Assembly (NCBI GenBank): GCA_018292915.2
Contig: JACVVK020000542.1
Span: 200,001-264,000, forward strand
Direction: 5' to 3'
DNA length: 64,000 nucleotides
Source of the DNA: Batillaria attramentaria
Lineage: Eukaryota > Mollusca > Gastropoda > Batillariidae
Shown: positions 40,112 through 52,800 of the stretch, piece after piece
Position numbering within the stretch: the stretch's first letter is position 1
Layout: each line of letters opens with the position of its first letter
Notes under the pieces: generated by a model
Told to the model about the DNA's origin: nothing
The model's database searches: none
Seen by the model: only the letters and a program-made list of their open reading frames with translations
Made by a program: the position numbers and the translations under genes

Positions 40112-42910
40112 ATGGCTTTCGGCAGTTGTTTTTCCTGCATCAAGTACTCGGTGTTTCTGTTCAACTTTCTCTTATGGGTAAGTAGGGTTCTGCACTTGTT
40201 TGCCGTCTCAGTTGACGTTTACTGAGCGTATTCACCGAGTCAGTGTTTCTTTATCATTTACTGACTTACATACAACCCTGTTCCGGCCGTCGATTACTCT
40301 AGAGTTATCGACGGACCCGGAACAGGGTTGACTTACACATAACTTCTAAACAGTAGGTGGACCGGACCAAGTCAGTTAATTCTCCCGTACGCATAACCTC
40401 TCTCTCTCTCTCTCTCCGTCCCCAAAACTAGACTTTCATCAGCTGGTCACCAATGATCCGACTGTGTATTTCCCACCAAAACTGCCATCCCGGCCAAGAT
40501 TACCGCCGGCCAGAATGCTACAGCATACTATTGTTCTCCTTCGTATCAGTTCAGTATTTCGGCCGCAAAACAGGACAGGCCGGGTTTGTAATTACACGCA
40601 CTGAAAACTTTAACGACACGGGCAATTATGGTTGTCTGACCAGAAAATGATCAGTTACTGTTCAGTGTTTCTGGCCAATCTGAATTTAGCGGGAAACCGC
40701 CGCGGATCCATTTATTCAGCAGGTTAGTTTTGTATGCTACGCCGGTCGGAGCAGTGCCGCCGAATTTTAATATGCATCAACAGGTGAGCGCAGCTTCGGG
40801 TAATCTGTTTCGTCAAGTTTCTTTTTTAACTTGCAAGCGCGGCTCAAGTTTAGCCCCGCAGCCTCCCGCCGTGCATGTGTCGTCAACAAAAGCGCTAGCA
40901 AGGTTATACCGGCAGAAAGAACTTGGAAGTTAAAATTAGTTCGTTTTCTCTCGATTCTCAACTGTTCTGTGTTCAGCCGCAGCCGTTCCCGTGTTGCCAA
41001 CTCCTAGTCTGACAGAAGGCAATAACAACTTTTTTCACAGCTAGATATGGAGGAAGAAGCACTCACTTGCGGCACTACCCGCGCAACCCGGTCAGTGATT
41101 TCAGTGAACTGAAAAGTGTCAGTTTCCGAAATAAAAGCTATTATTTGACCGGAGTCCAGGCCGCTGTGGATATATTTAACAGCTTTACTAGTATCGATAA
41201 TTTTTCCTTCTTCGTATTGGGGTGTTACCGTGTACAACGTCTTTTCAGCGATATGAGAGACCCAGCGGTTATAACTTCTAGTTCTTCTTATGCAGTTGTT
41301 TATGCCGTAAACGTGTTGTCAGCGTGAGCATGCTGGCTTGCTGGTTCATTTGCCTTGCTATGCATTCGGGCCCCCTGCTGCTATAACTGCTCCTGTGTCG
41401 TATTATGAGGTCTACTGCTTGCTTACTTTCTTGTCTCATTTGCACATGACAGTCGGTCTAGTAACGCGGCAGTGTGTTCATCTAGTTTTCCCGGCGGTGC
41501 TTTCGGGTCAAGTCAAGTTGCTGTTGTTGCACCGGACGGGAGAGGAAATGAGAATGAGCGCGCGCGGGGGAGGAAAGGGGGGAGGGGGGGTAAGAAGGGG
41601 GACTGATTTGTCAGTGAGGTCAGTTTCATTTGGGTGATGTCAGTTGGTCAGTGAGTGCTGGCGTATTTGTCAGTGAGTCAGTTTACGTTTCTGATACGTT
41701 TTGTTTGTCCGCCGTATGTTTGATTGTTGTTGTTGTTGTTGTGTGGTTTGTTGTTTGTTTTTTCGCCGGGTAGTAGGAGGACCGGAGAGGATGGGGAGGG
41801 GCGGGGGGAGGGGCGATTGTAGTGGCTGAGAGAGGGTCAGTAAAACTGACTTGAAATGGGAGGAGTCCTAAGATACAAGCTGAATGACCGACTGGAAGCA
41901 TACCGTACCACAGTGAGTCATTTGGTGGCAGTACAGTAACTTCCCGCCATCTCTCCCTCACCTTCCGCCCGCCCCTGTTTGGACAGGTGGCCCTCATCCG
42001 ATTCACAATCGGGACAATTCGCTATGGTGGCTTTCAGCTTCCCGGGTTCTCAGTCTACCATGGCCTTACGCCGAACACTGAGTCCATCAACGAGCATCTA
42101 TCCGAAGTAAAACTTTTTAAAAATCCAGGAGTATCAAATCAGTGGGGCCACAGTGACTGAACACCGTGTTCCACTGTGCTCTCCCCTTCATCGGGAACTC
42201 AGTCGCTTTCGCAGTCAGTGACTCTCTCCAAAATGGCACACTGCAGACAGTACGCATGACTCGACACAGCCGGGCTTGCCGCCTAAAATACAAAAAGGAA
42301 ATTGTCGCTATTACGAATCAGTTTCTCAGTTTTCAGTACCGACCATCAGTTTCCGGTGCCCAAGACAGATGGAAATCTCTTTCAGCTCAGTTAATCACCT
42401 CTGCCGGGGGCCTCAGTTTTGATAGAACTTGAGTGTTTCAAGTCACGACTAACGAGCCCTAACCACTGAGTAAGGAAAGGGTTGGGGGGGGGAGGTCATG
42501 ACTGTGACTAACGAGCCCTAACCTCTGAGTAAGGAAAGGGTTGGGGGGGGGGGGGAGGTCATGACTGTGACTAACGAGCCCTAACCACTGAGTAAGGAAA
42601 GGGTTGGGGGGGGGGGGAGGTCATGACTGTGACTAACGAGCCCTAACCACTGAGTAAGGAAGGGGGGGGGGGAGGAGGGGAAGCGACTGAAATGCCCTAA
42701 ACTCAGATAGGTTGCCCCCCCTCCCCCCCCCCCCAGTCAACTGAAATGATTCTGGATCTTCACACCGCCGCGCACTGACACGACTAACTTATGACAACAA
42801 GTGGAGCTTCTGTTTTTGTTGTTGTTGTTGTTGTTGTTGTTGTTTTCTCTCTACTTGGGTTTTTTTTTTTTTTCTCTCCCGAACTTTCTGACCAATGACT
42901 TGGGTTAGAG

Positions 42911-42954
<44 letters not shown>

Positions 42955-45639
42955 CGCAGCGGCCACAATCATGTTCTAATAGGCGAATAGTCTGCTACCA
43001 CTGTCACTGCCGGGCTCTGAGAGAGAGAGTCTGGAGAGAGAGAGAGAGAGATGCGCTCTAAAGATGCACCACGCCCTATTTCAGTCACCCCACCCTCATA
43101 CCGCGGCCGGCGACCACCTTGTCACACCCAAAGCTTTGGCAGACTGTTGGGTCTGTCTTCAGCCCAACCCCCTCGCCAGTCAGGTCAGTCGGTTAGTGTT
43201 GCATCATGTAGGCGGTGCCGGCCTGTCTGATTCTGTTCCTCACTTCCAGACTTGTGTTCAGTCTGCCGCAAACAACTTGAGCGAGTCATATCCACGCCCT
43301 TCCTCGGTTGTTTGTAGGTCCTCCCATTGTTTAAACAAGAAGCCTGTTTTGGACTTGCACTGTCTTCAAGTACTGACAGGAGTGTTTCTTTTACCACCTA
43401 CGTGTCTAAATTTATCATGACCGGGCCTCAATGTTGCGCAATGACTGATGCCGGCACCCAAAGTTGCACCGGTATCATTACGGAGGAAAGACTGTGACCG
43501 TATGCTGTGGTTACACTTTTAAAACCTCTACTATGCTCGTAACGCCACTGACTGAGATTGAAAATAGTCGCTTTTAAAGCCCTAAGGCTGTTTGCCAAAT
43601 CAGTAGTAGGACGTGACTGATGTTCCATTTATTGCGACCGTTTTCGCAACTTTGTGGCTTCTAATATTAGAGAAATACGATTTTCTTTGAGCCTACGGTC
43701 CGGGCCATTACTGAACTCGGCGACAGACAGGGACTCGACAAAGGAAAAATCGCCACCCATCAGCGCCGTCTAGGCTGGTCCTCAGTCCGCAACCAAACAC
43801 ATTACTGACTTCGGCGTCACAGTCAACCCTGTTCCGGGTCCGTCGCTAACTCTCAGGCCCCCGCTGAAAAATCTCCAACCACCCAAATGCCAGCCACGGT
43901 TATACGTATTGAGTTCAGTCAAGTCATACTTTATGCTTTGCGTATCAGAAATTTCTTGTGACCGTCCGTGATGAAAAAAAATAATAATAAAATAAACAAC
44001 ATCAAAAACACCGAAAAAAACAACAACAGAAGGACAAATGTTACAAAATGAAAAAAAAAACCATACGTATGTGTACTAAGCCTGATAGCCACTGCCACAC
44101 TGACTGACTAGGCGGCTCCCACGTGGTCCACATTTCCCTAACTTCCTGGCAGTCTGTGGTATAAACACACCATTCTGCCTAGACCGGCTACGAATACGCT
44201 GCAGCAAGGACTCTCTGAAATGCTTGTACATATATAGTGTTTCGGATACTGCAGCTGCAGTTCAAGGCGGTGCTGGTGCTGGCCCAGATCAGAGGACAGA
44301 AAGGAAGAAATGTATGGCGCCGTATGCACATTGCGTCGGTGTCAGCCGTGTGTAGTGTATAAGGGTGGTCTGACTAGTTCGGGTGGTTGGGGATTTTTCA
44401 GCGTCATTGTTTCAGTCTTTATTTTAGCTATACTGGGTGCATGGCGGCATCCAACGTCGGACCGGCCAACTGACGACTGAATCGAAAGTTTCAGAGTCCC
44501 ATACCGGCCGTAACTGAACTGATGTTGACTTTCAACTCATTTGCCATCAGCCCTAATTTTAGCCGACTGGCTCGTCTGCAGCTCTGCTAGTACTGAAGAA
44601 CATAATAAAAGCCGTGATGCCACAAAATCAGCCGGTTTGACTTTCCCAGAATTAAGAACCCATTCATGATACTATCCAACCAGTACTGTCAAAACATTGA
44701 CGAGTACACTGAGACACTGACGATGGTCTGTCAGTTCAGTGTCAGTGGCCGGAGTGTCACGTACTACAGTAATCAGTCATGCGGGATGCTGCTGGGAATA
44801 TCTTTGCCCGTCCTCACCAGGATCACCTCTGTACGTCAGGGTTTCAAAAGTGAAAATGGTCCGTGATCCAAAAGGAGAAAAAATTGTGTAGCATTTAGTG
44901 ACGAAGTCTGCTGTTGTGCAATGCGTGTCTGGAGGATTGCTCCCCAGAATTTTGTTTTTAAAATACATCAGGTTCAATTCCGTGCATTTTGGCAGGATTT
45001 TAAGTGCTTCAGAGGAGGACATACCTGTTTTTAGGTACCTTTTTTTTTTATTAGACTAAAATTTGTTCAACTGATTTGGTGCGTTTCAGCGCGATTTTAA
45101 GTGCTCTAGAGGACACACCTGTTTTTAGACACATGTATCTTTTTTTTTTTTTTTTAGAACTGGACTAAAATCTGTGCAATTTGGTACGTTTTAGCATGAT
45201 TATAAGTGCTTCAGGGGAGGAAAGGAAACACCCTTCTTTTTTATTTTATTTTATTTATTTATTGTTTATTTTATTTTATTTATTTATGTAGGGGGGGGGG
45301 GTTAGTCAAATGTGGAAATCCGCTGATAGCTGGAAGATTTTTAGCCATGGTTCTTGTGTCACAGTTATTAGGATGTTCGGTGCTGGCGGTGGGAGTGTGG
45401 CTGCTGATGGACGACAACGCCGGCCGCTACGTCGAGCAGCTGACCACCTCCACCACGAGCAGCGAGGACGAGCTTCTGATCATCAGCTACAGTCAGGTGA
45501 CGGGCAGCAATCTGACCAGCACCCTCGCCTATCTCTTCATCGCCTTCGGCTGTGTCATCGTCTTCGTGGCCTTCATCGGCTGTTGTGGCGCCGTCAGAGA
45601 AAGCCAGTGTATGCTGGGGACGGTAAGTCCGAGTCTGTG

Positions 45640-45676
<37 letters not shown>

Positions 45677-45835
45677 ATGACTTTAGTGATTCTCTTATTC
45701 TACACACAACCGTGCAAAAGAGAACTTGACACATAAGTATGGACACAGGTTACCGCGCGCGCTCACACGCACACACACGCACACACACACACACACGCAC
45801 GCACGCACGCACGCTGACACACACACGCACGCACG

Positions 45836-45902
<67 letters not shown>

Positions 45903-47993
45903 CAAGTGCATGGGAGAGACTGAGGTGTAGGATTGGATGGGGGAGGGTCCGTTTGGGTGGTGCTGTCCTCAGTGGTATTAATTTTGTTATCTCGAGGTCA
46001 GAGAATCAGATGGGAGGGGTGTGTGTTCTGGAATAGGGGGAGTGGGTGGGAGAATCAAGGGAAGGGTTAGTTTGCGGTTAGGGCTTAACGCAAGCCGGCA
46101 ACCAAGGGAAGGGTATCAGTACAGTCTTCATTAAATGATCCAAGCAACATGTTTGTTGTGTAAATCTAGTAAACTGACAGCCGTACTCAATGTAAGAGGA
46201 CACTGTAATAAGGAAATTGTGTTCTGTTTTTATTGTTACAGTTCTTCATCAGTCTCTTCATCGTCTTCGCCATCTTGCTTGGCATCGGCATCTGGGCGTT
46301 TGTGGAGCGGAACGATGTTGATGCTCACACGGTGAGTTGGCCGAGGCTCTTGTATGTATAGATGATACCAGTTCACTCACACTGCCAAATGTCAGTCTGC
46401 TTGTGACTGCTTGTGACTGTAACGGTTACCTTTGCAATGAGCCGACTGTGATCGTATGTGAGATTGGTGGGTGTGTTCTTGTAGGTTATTGCTTCTGGAT
46501 GGGTTTTGTTTGTTTGTTTGTTTGTTTTCTAGGATTGTGAGTGGGGCATGTGTGTTTTTTATGTTGTTTTATGTGTATGTGTGTGTGATGTTGTTGTCAT
46601 GAATGTAGTTATTATTTTTCAGATAGAACTGCAACGGTTGACAAACAACATGGTTCGGAACGCTGTCCGCAATTACTACGCCGACCCCGAATCCGAGAAG
46701 TTTATGGACTCGGTGCAGCGACGGGTAATAAGGCAATTTTTCCCCCAAAATGGTCGATTGATTGATTTGTGAGGTAGGGAATGTATTGCCCTTAGAATGT
46801 AGGCCTCAGATGTGCCCATCTTCCCTAATGGTGCTGAAGTGTTTCTATCAAGAATCTCCCAGAGGGTTTGATAAACCGGCTCCAGGATATTCTCTGGACT
46901 TAAGTTCGGAATTCCTGTTTTACCCAGGACTGATCCCCATACAGTTCTCCATCCTGAGGGCAGCCAGTAAAACAGGTTCTCTCGGGAAAGTGGTTTGAGG
47001 TTTCTTTCCCCTTCAGTCACCACATAGACGTGGTTTACAATCTGGATTTTCTATGATTCCCATAATGATGAATGGTGATTCACTACATGTATAAGGAAAA
47101 CCACCACATTATCATTATCAATGCAAGATGGAAGTTGTGTTGTCGTTGTTTTGGCGTGAAGTAAAAGAAAGATATTCCGCAACTGTATGAGATTGTGTAT
47201 GATGTCACAGTTCCGATGTTGTGGTGCTGATAATGCTGGCGGTGACTACGTCAGAGGGTCCACACAAGAACCCCCAGCATCTTGTGACATGGCTTACCAA
47301 CGCCGGGTAAGACTGTACAAAACACAGAGCTGAATCATATGATGGGACTCAACTGACAGCTATTGGCTGTTCAGTTGTTAATACGCGTGTAGCAAACGTT
47401 TCCTTCAAAGATCACAAAAATGAAAATCACTACGCGCTCTATCATTGTTCTCTGAAAGCAACGACAGTTCAAGACTTGCAGACAAAATTGGGCCACTGCG
47501 TAGAATACAGCTGCAATAACATTTACGGCCAAAACACAAGTGTAAGTACTTGCAACAGCATACATTGCAGAATGTGTTTAATCAGTACAATGTAACTGAA
47601 GCCCGGCGTGAAAAGATGAGTCTCAGCGTGTTGAAATTTCATTGAGTGTATGTATAACCTGTATGTCTGTGTCTCAGTCAAACCAAGACATGAATTAATA
47701 TTTTCAGTCCTGTATTCCTGTGTACTTCCGATACGTTGGCAACACATTTGAAGACTTCATGCAGGACAGGCTGCTGGTGGTTGCTGGTGTCGCCATTGGC
47801 ATTGCAGGCTGTCTGGTGAGTGACAATTCCTGACTAGCATTTGTTTTGGTTTTTTTTTTAACTGTGCATTTACTAAAAGATAGTATGTAGCAGTGAAATA
47901 CTGAGCAAAACATTACATGAAGATTTAGAATTATCAATATTATTGTCGATAGTACTACCATTACTGACTCATGTATTCTTAATGGTGTGGACA

Positions 47994-48043
<50 letters not shown>

Positions 48044-48136
48044 ACAGTGCGTGTGTGTGTGGACAGTGTGTGTGTGTGTGGACTGTGTGTGTGTGTGTGT
48101 GTGTGTGTGTGGACAGTGTGTGTGTGTGTGTGTGGA

Positions 48137-48170
<34 letters not shown>

Positions 48171-48305
48171 ACAGTGTGTGTGTCCTTTTAACTTTCAAAT
48201 TTATAATGTTAAAACATCTGTAATTTTTTTCAGGTTCTTGGGATGATCGCAACCCTGCTGCTGTGCTGTGCTGTGAGAGAGCGCATATGGAGCACAAACG
48301 CATGA
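40112..48305 (+). CDS. Tetraspanin, complete, 7 coding exons, 263 residues
   Basis: Four-pass membrane scaffold of the tetraspanin family. Exons: 40112-40177, 45365-45622, 46242-46331, 46623-46724, 47211-47306, 47708-47815, 48234-48305; all introns lie in phase 0. The start ATG has A at -3 and G at +4. Exon 1 encodes the cytoplasmic N-terminus (CFSCIKY, cysteines that could be palmitoylated) and the first half of TM1, completed by [14 protein letters not shown] in exon 2. The small outer loop carries an NLT sequon. TM2 ends in the family motif [10 protein letters not shown]3 is [20 protein letters not shown]. The large outer loop has RCCGAD (C175/C176), C197 and C206, so it is a four-cysteine loop. 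TM4 ends in [11 protein letters not shown]. Subfamily is not assigned. The first intron is 5.2 kb and repeat-filled. Confidence 0.95.
40273..40330. repeat. 58-bp palindromic mini-element with flanking 9-bp direct repeats
   Basis: Left arm CAACCCTGTTCCGG-CCGTCGAT and right arm ATCGACGG-ACCCGGAACAGGGTTG are reverse complements except for two bases, around ACTCTAGAGT. TGACTTACA occurs on both sides (40262-40270 and 40329-40337). A half copy is at 43824-43853. Confidence 0.8.
40427..40562 (+). repeat. Dispersed repeat, copy 2
   Basis: Second copy of the 39010 repeat, in tetraspanin intron 1, again preceded by a CT tract. Diverged by substitutions and small indels. Confidence 0.75.
42447..42690 (+). 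repeat. Four-copy satellite with poly-G block, about 60-bp unit
   Basis: Units start GACTAACGAGCCCTAACC at 42447, 42506, 42569 and 42631. Each ends in a G run and GGAGGTCATGACTGT. Unit length varies with the G run. Confidence 0.92.
42819..42953 (+). repeat. TTG tract and CA tract
   Basis: TTG repeats 42819-42843, a T run near 42861 and a CA tract 42913-42953, in tetraspanin intron 1. Confidence 0.9.
43824..43853 (+). repeat. Half copy of the 40273 palindromic element
   Basis: CAACCCTGTTCCGGGTCCGT followed by CGCTAACTCT matches one arm of the 40273-40330 palindrome (right-arm version). Confidence 0.7.
44975..45220 (+). repeat. Three-copy tandem repeat, about 100-bp unit
   Basis: GATTTTAAGTGCT or a close variant occurs at 44996, 45093 and 45198. 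Shared ACACACCTGTTTTTAG, T-run and GACTAAAATxTGT blocks lie between. Ends just before tetraspanin exon 2. Confidence 0.8.
45640..45901 (+). repeat. CT tract and compound CA/CGCA microsatellite
   Basis: CT tract 45640-45672, then ACGC-interrupted CA sequence 45763-45840 and pure CA to 45901. In the tetraspanin intron after exon 45365-45622. Confidence 0.95.
47996..48184 (+). repeat. GT microsatellite with GGACAGTGTG higher-order unit
   Basis: GT tracts of varying length are separated by TGGACAGTG or TGGACTGTG interruptions that recur six times or so, making a minisatellite built from a microsatellite. In the last tetraspanin intron. Confidence 0.9.
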
Positions 48306-49658
48306 GTCTGTGTAAACAGATTCGTCCATTCTAGAAAGGTGTTGCATCCAGAAATCCGTAAGTCGCTGCATCTTCAAAGGTTTCTATAAAGATCTTTGCT
48401 ATTCTAGTCCATGAAAATGAGGCCACTGTGCTGCGTTTTCCATCAAACTAGACAAATTGAAGGCTGAACCATTCCTCATTCATTGTGAGTGAATCCACTG
48501 GGCCACAAGGGCTGCTATCAGATGTCCCAGTCCAGTAACCACCTGTTCGTGCAAAGTCGCTCTCCAAAAAAAAAAAAAAAAAAAAAATTGTGCTCATTAT
48601 TTTCTGAGTTGTCTGTAAGTATCTGGAAATGGAGAGAGGATAATAACTTGTGTGAAATACCAATTAAAACAAGCAAATCTATAAAGAAACAGCAAGTGTT
48701 CAAATCTATATGCCCCTCCTCAGGCTTGTATCAGGTATGGCACATGTACCTTGAAGTTGAAGTTCTGAAAATTTCGAAACCTTGAGTCCATTCTATGTGT
48801 ATTTTTCTGGTTAACAATAATGTCCCCCAGAATGTTCAAAAGTTTTAACCAGACAACTGGTTGAAATATCTCATGCCTGTTTCCACTCCTCATTTACTTA
48901 CCGTTACAGTGCACTTGAAGCCCAATGTTTCTTCTCACTTATTTTCTCTTTTTCATTTTCTGTTCCACAGACTTTGCAAACCGTAGATGGCGTACATCAA
49001 GAAGAGAAGACTTGTGAAGGAGACAAGCTTTGGAAGCATCAAGTTCCCTAGGATGCATGCTAGGATTGCGTGATGCTGACAGATAGATGCTGATGTAAAT
49101 TTCTTTGTGCCAAAGTTACACTTAAAGACTGTTATCTGTTTAAAAATGTTTCGCGGATATGTGCGGAAATCATTGCTGTTTAATGAAATGTCCTTTTCTC
49201 CTGTAGGCGTGAGCCATAGCAGTTCTCAGGTTATGAATGTGCTGAGTCTTGAACATTTTACCTTACGATGTTTTGCTATATTTTAACAAATTTTTTTTTT
49301 GCACATTGGCTTTATCAGAGCGCAGGTTATCTTCCTGAAAAAAATTCTTTTGGGGTATGGGTGGACAGATTTTTATGCCACTCAGCTATGGAAATTTCCA
49401 TGTGGTTACAGGTATGTGCAAGTGTCCTATGTCCAAAAATAGTATAAAATAAGATGTGAAAGTGATTTACAAAATTCATAAACACCTCGGTGGTTTATGA
49501 GTTCACAAGTCCACACTCAAACTATATTATTCAAAACAAAACGGAACGAAAGAAAACAAAGAAAGAAATTGTGCAGATCATTTTTAACTATATGTGTGTG
49601 TGTATATATAATTATATGCTACCAAATGTAAAAGTCAAAATTATGCTAGCAGTATAGA

Positions 49659-49806
49659 AACAGCTTGACTGACAGGATCTCATTGTTTATTGGCAGATAA
49701 AACATTTGCTGGCTCTTTGTCATTTTTCATCTGCTGGTAAACACTGAATGGGTTAATTAATATTTATCTGCCAGCAGACAATAAAGATCCTCTCAGTGAA
49801 GCTATG
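49659..49806. repeat. Inverted repeat able to form a hairpin
   Basis: The left arm (CAGCTTGACTGACAGGATCT through GGCAGATAAA) and the right arm (TTTATCTGCC through GATCC...AGTGAAGCT) are imperfect reverse complements over about 43 bases, with about 60 bp between. It lies downstream of the tetraspanin stop, and the right arm contains an AATAAA. Confidence 0.75.
49790..49795 (+). terminator. Candidate tetraspanin poly(A) signal (AATAAA)
   Basis: A canonical hexamer about 1.5 kb after the stop codon, lying inside the right arm of the inverted repeat at 49659-49806. Inference from sequence only. Confidence 0.3.
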
Positions 49807-52800
49807 TATCAACTGCAGCTGGTGCGTCTGTGTGAGACAAATAATGTATGTGTGTATGTGCGAAACTAGAAAAATTGAGGGGGAAAAAAGAAGAGAGCCA
49901 GTGAGCATCAGCCATCCAGACATTTAATATATCGATAGCTTATACTTTGTGCTTTACATGAGTGAAGCAGCACGTTTGTAACAAATTCTTGTAGAAAATA
50001 CCATGCATAGCCAGAGACAAGTTCTGAAGTGTCCCAACATTTATGGAAGTGTGGAAAACTCATTGAAGAAAGTAGATTGCTTGTCTCTATGCTTGGGTAC
50101 AACTCAGCTATCAACGATTTGCTTGGCAAGTCCAATACATCCTAGCATTTATTTGATGGTTTTGGGGTTTTTTTGGCTGGTTGTTTTTGTTTTTATTGTT
50201 TGTGTTTGAAGAGTGTTTTAGGATGGCTCTGATTGTACAGACGAGCTGCAGAACATTAGTGTAGGAATATGTTTATTGCATTTGTCAAATCGTGCATGCT
50301 AGCGGTGTAAGCTTCTCTCTTTATACACAGTGAAATCTAATAGTAAAAACTCAAAACTGAAACCAAACGTGAGCATGTAGTAAACTTCACCAGTACATGT
50401 ACCGCTGGCTTTGTGTAAAGACTGATGAGTTTAACGAAAGGCTGTCATTGATTCAGGTCATACATTTCCGAACAGTTTAGTGTAAGCAATATTTGTGTGT
50501 TCATGAACGCCATCTGTCATTGCCAAACATCCTGCCAGTCTCCAGTTGCATAAATTGGCACATTGTTTCACCTCATTGATCAATAATTCCAGCGTTCAAC
50601 CATAGGCATGTATTGTTTGCTTTCAACGCTCGAATTCAGGGTGTACAAAAAGTTTTCCTGTCAGTAAAAAAACATGACTGGATGAATCAGTCTCAGATGT
50701 CACTATTTATAGATACAATTTGATGGGATTCTCACAAATAGATGACAAAGTTGCATGGTACATTTGCCAAATACAATCCAAATGAAACTCAGAACTTTAC
50801 CACCATTAGTTTTGAGACATTTACACGTTTGTACCTCTCCCCTAGCCTGTGTGAAGACTATTATCTTGTAGACACTCAAAACGGTACAGGCAGAATTTTA
50901 GATTCCGTTTTCCCTTCTTTTCCCTCACCACCAGACTTTGCCTACAATCAATTATCATGGCACTGAAAAGAAAGAAGTCTTTCTTACAAAAAAAACAAAA
51001 CAAACAAAAAAAAACCCCACCAAACTTCATCCTTCTGAGGATCGCATCACATGCACAACAAAGATCCAGAAATCACAGCACATCTGATCGTACCATCAGA
51101 ATGTCAACTTTAATATCACTCAATGAACTGTACCTCTACTAATCACAAGCACACACACACACACACATACACATGAGCATCCACACCAATGAACTTTCTA
51201 CACAACAGCACTTACAGCTTTCAGACATGTCAGCAAAAATGCACTGTCCAACTTATATTGGCAAAAAAAATGATGACTGACAGCAGTATCACGCACATGC
51301 AAACACACTAGACGCACTCATAAGCACATGCACATACTGGCACTCTCTACAAATCTTACTTTGAGCGCTTAAAATGAAGCATTCCATTCTGTTGAATGCT
51401 CACTGCAAAAGCCAAGAAATGTGAACGATTTGTAAACACAGGGCAAAGTTTACAGAAAGAAAGCCTGCATGGCTCAAGATGTGTTGAACATAATGAAATA
51501 CAGATGACTTAGTGAGGTCTGTCTGTCTGAAGCAGCTTTGCTTCTCCACAGTGAGCATAGATTTCTCCACTTGTTCACTATGGCACTGGGTGATAAAACT
51601 CGGAAGGCAGCCTCTAGCAACTGAATCTTTAGGTCTGATTCTGCATACAAAGTATACCGGTCACGAAAAGATGAAAACACATAATTTCAATAGAAAAAGC
51701 ACATTCGATGTAAACAATGTTTGTGAAACATTGCACAGACAAAACTGAAACACTGCACAGCATCCGCCTGTCTTTTTCACACACGGAGATTCCTAACCCT
51801 ACAGCAAAAATTCTTTCAGAGGAGTTACACATCAAACTGAAACAAACATGTACGCACATACCAGTACAAGTACCATCATTCAGCCACCAAGCAAACAACT
51901 AGAATGTGAACGTGCAATGTTTGTTTGTTTGTTTTCCAAACACAAAACATAAGCTGAACACACACAATCAGTCCATGAAAATCATAGAACCATTACCTGA
52001 ACCTGACATGCACAGCAGCACAAAAATAAGTTAGATGTATTCATATAAAATATATTCATGAAAACTTCATCATCCAAATCTTAGGTATTGGAACCAGGAA
52101 GCAAAATGTTCTGGGGGTGTATACACACACCAAAAAAAATGCACGCCCTCATACATTGTTTAACCAACCGCTCACACTTTGGAGCAAGTGCACTGCATTA
52201 CTTACACCACTAAGATAAGAGTATTTGGGATACATGTACTATTTCAGAACACTGATAACCCCCCAAATTCTTAACATCACCGCATCACAAACATTAACAA
52301 TGACAAACATAATTATAAACCATATCAAATGCCTGGACGATTTGCAAGAACTGGAATCTGAATAGAAATTGGTCATCTGCTGCAGCTTTCTCAGTTTCTG
52401 GCAAGAAAAGGAGTAAACAAAGTGATAACAAAGCGATACCTGGCAATATAAACAAACTTCATACATAACATGTACAGAAAGAAAACCTATCCTGTGGCCC
52501 TACTACTTGTTTGCAACAGGTGGTCACCGAAAGCCTAGCAGTGAGAGGATGGACAGGATTACTGAACTAAAATAAAGAAAAAGAGAGTGATCTTTCAAGT
52601 ATCTTTCACAGAGTGACCCTAACATGGATCAATCGTTTTTGCCCATACCCTGGCATCCATGGTTAATATTCATACCATGTGATGGCATGCTTTGAAGAAC
52701 ACGTTGGAAGCCCCTAACACACTGCATCAGACAACTGAACCCCTAATAAAGGTAGGTGATCTGTGAAACTGGCCTCTTTCAGTACAAACAGAAGACCTAA

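Larger units (their letters stand above)
40178..45364 (+). other. Tetraspanin intron 1 (5.2 kb), compositionally unusual
   Basis: GTAAGT donor and CACAG acceptor. No internal coding exon is supported. The intron is rich in ACTGA/TCAGT words and CpG. It contains a 58-bp palindromic mini-element (40273-40330), a dispersed repeat (40427-40562), a four-copy satellite (42447-42690), TTG and CA tracts (42819-42953) and a three-copy tandem repeat (44975-45220). Confidence 0.7.

Noticed and set aside
42447..42690. CRISPR-like array
   Set aside because: Unit spacing and near-identical full units show a tandem satellite without unique spacers, in a eukaryotic intron.
45310..45729. Second open frame over tetraspanin exon 2
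   Set aside because: Out-of-frame shadow; the in-frame reading gives clear tetraspanin TM1, small loop and TM2.
47704..48303. 199-codon minus-strand open frame
   Set aside because: Mostly a Thr/His translation of the GT microsatellite, antisense to two tetraspanin exons.
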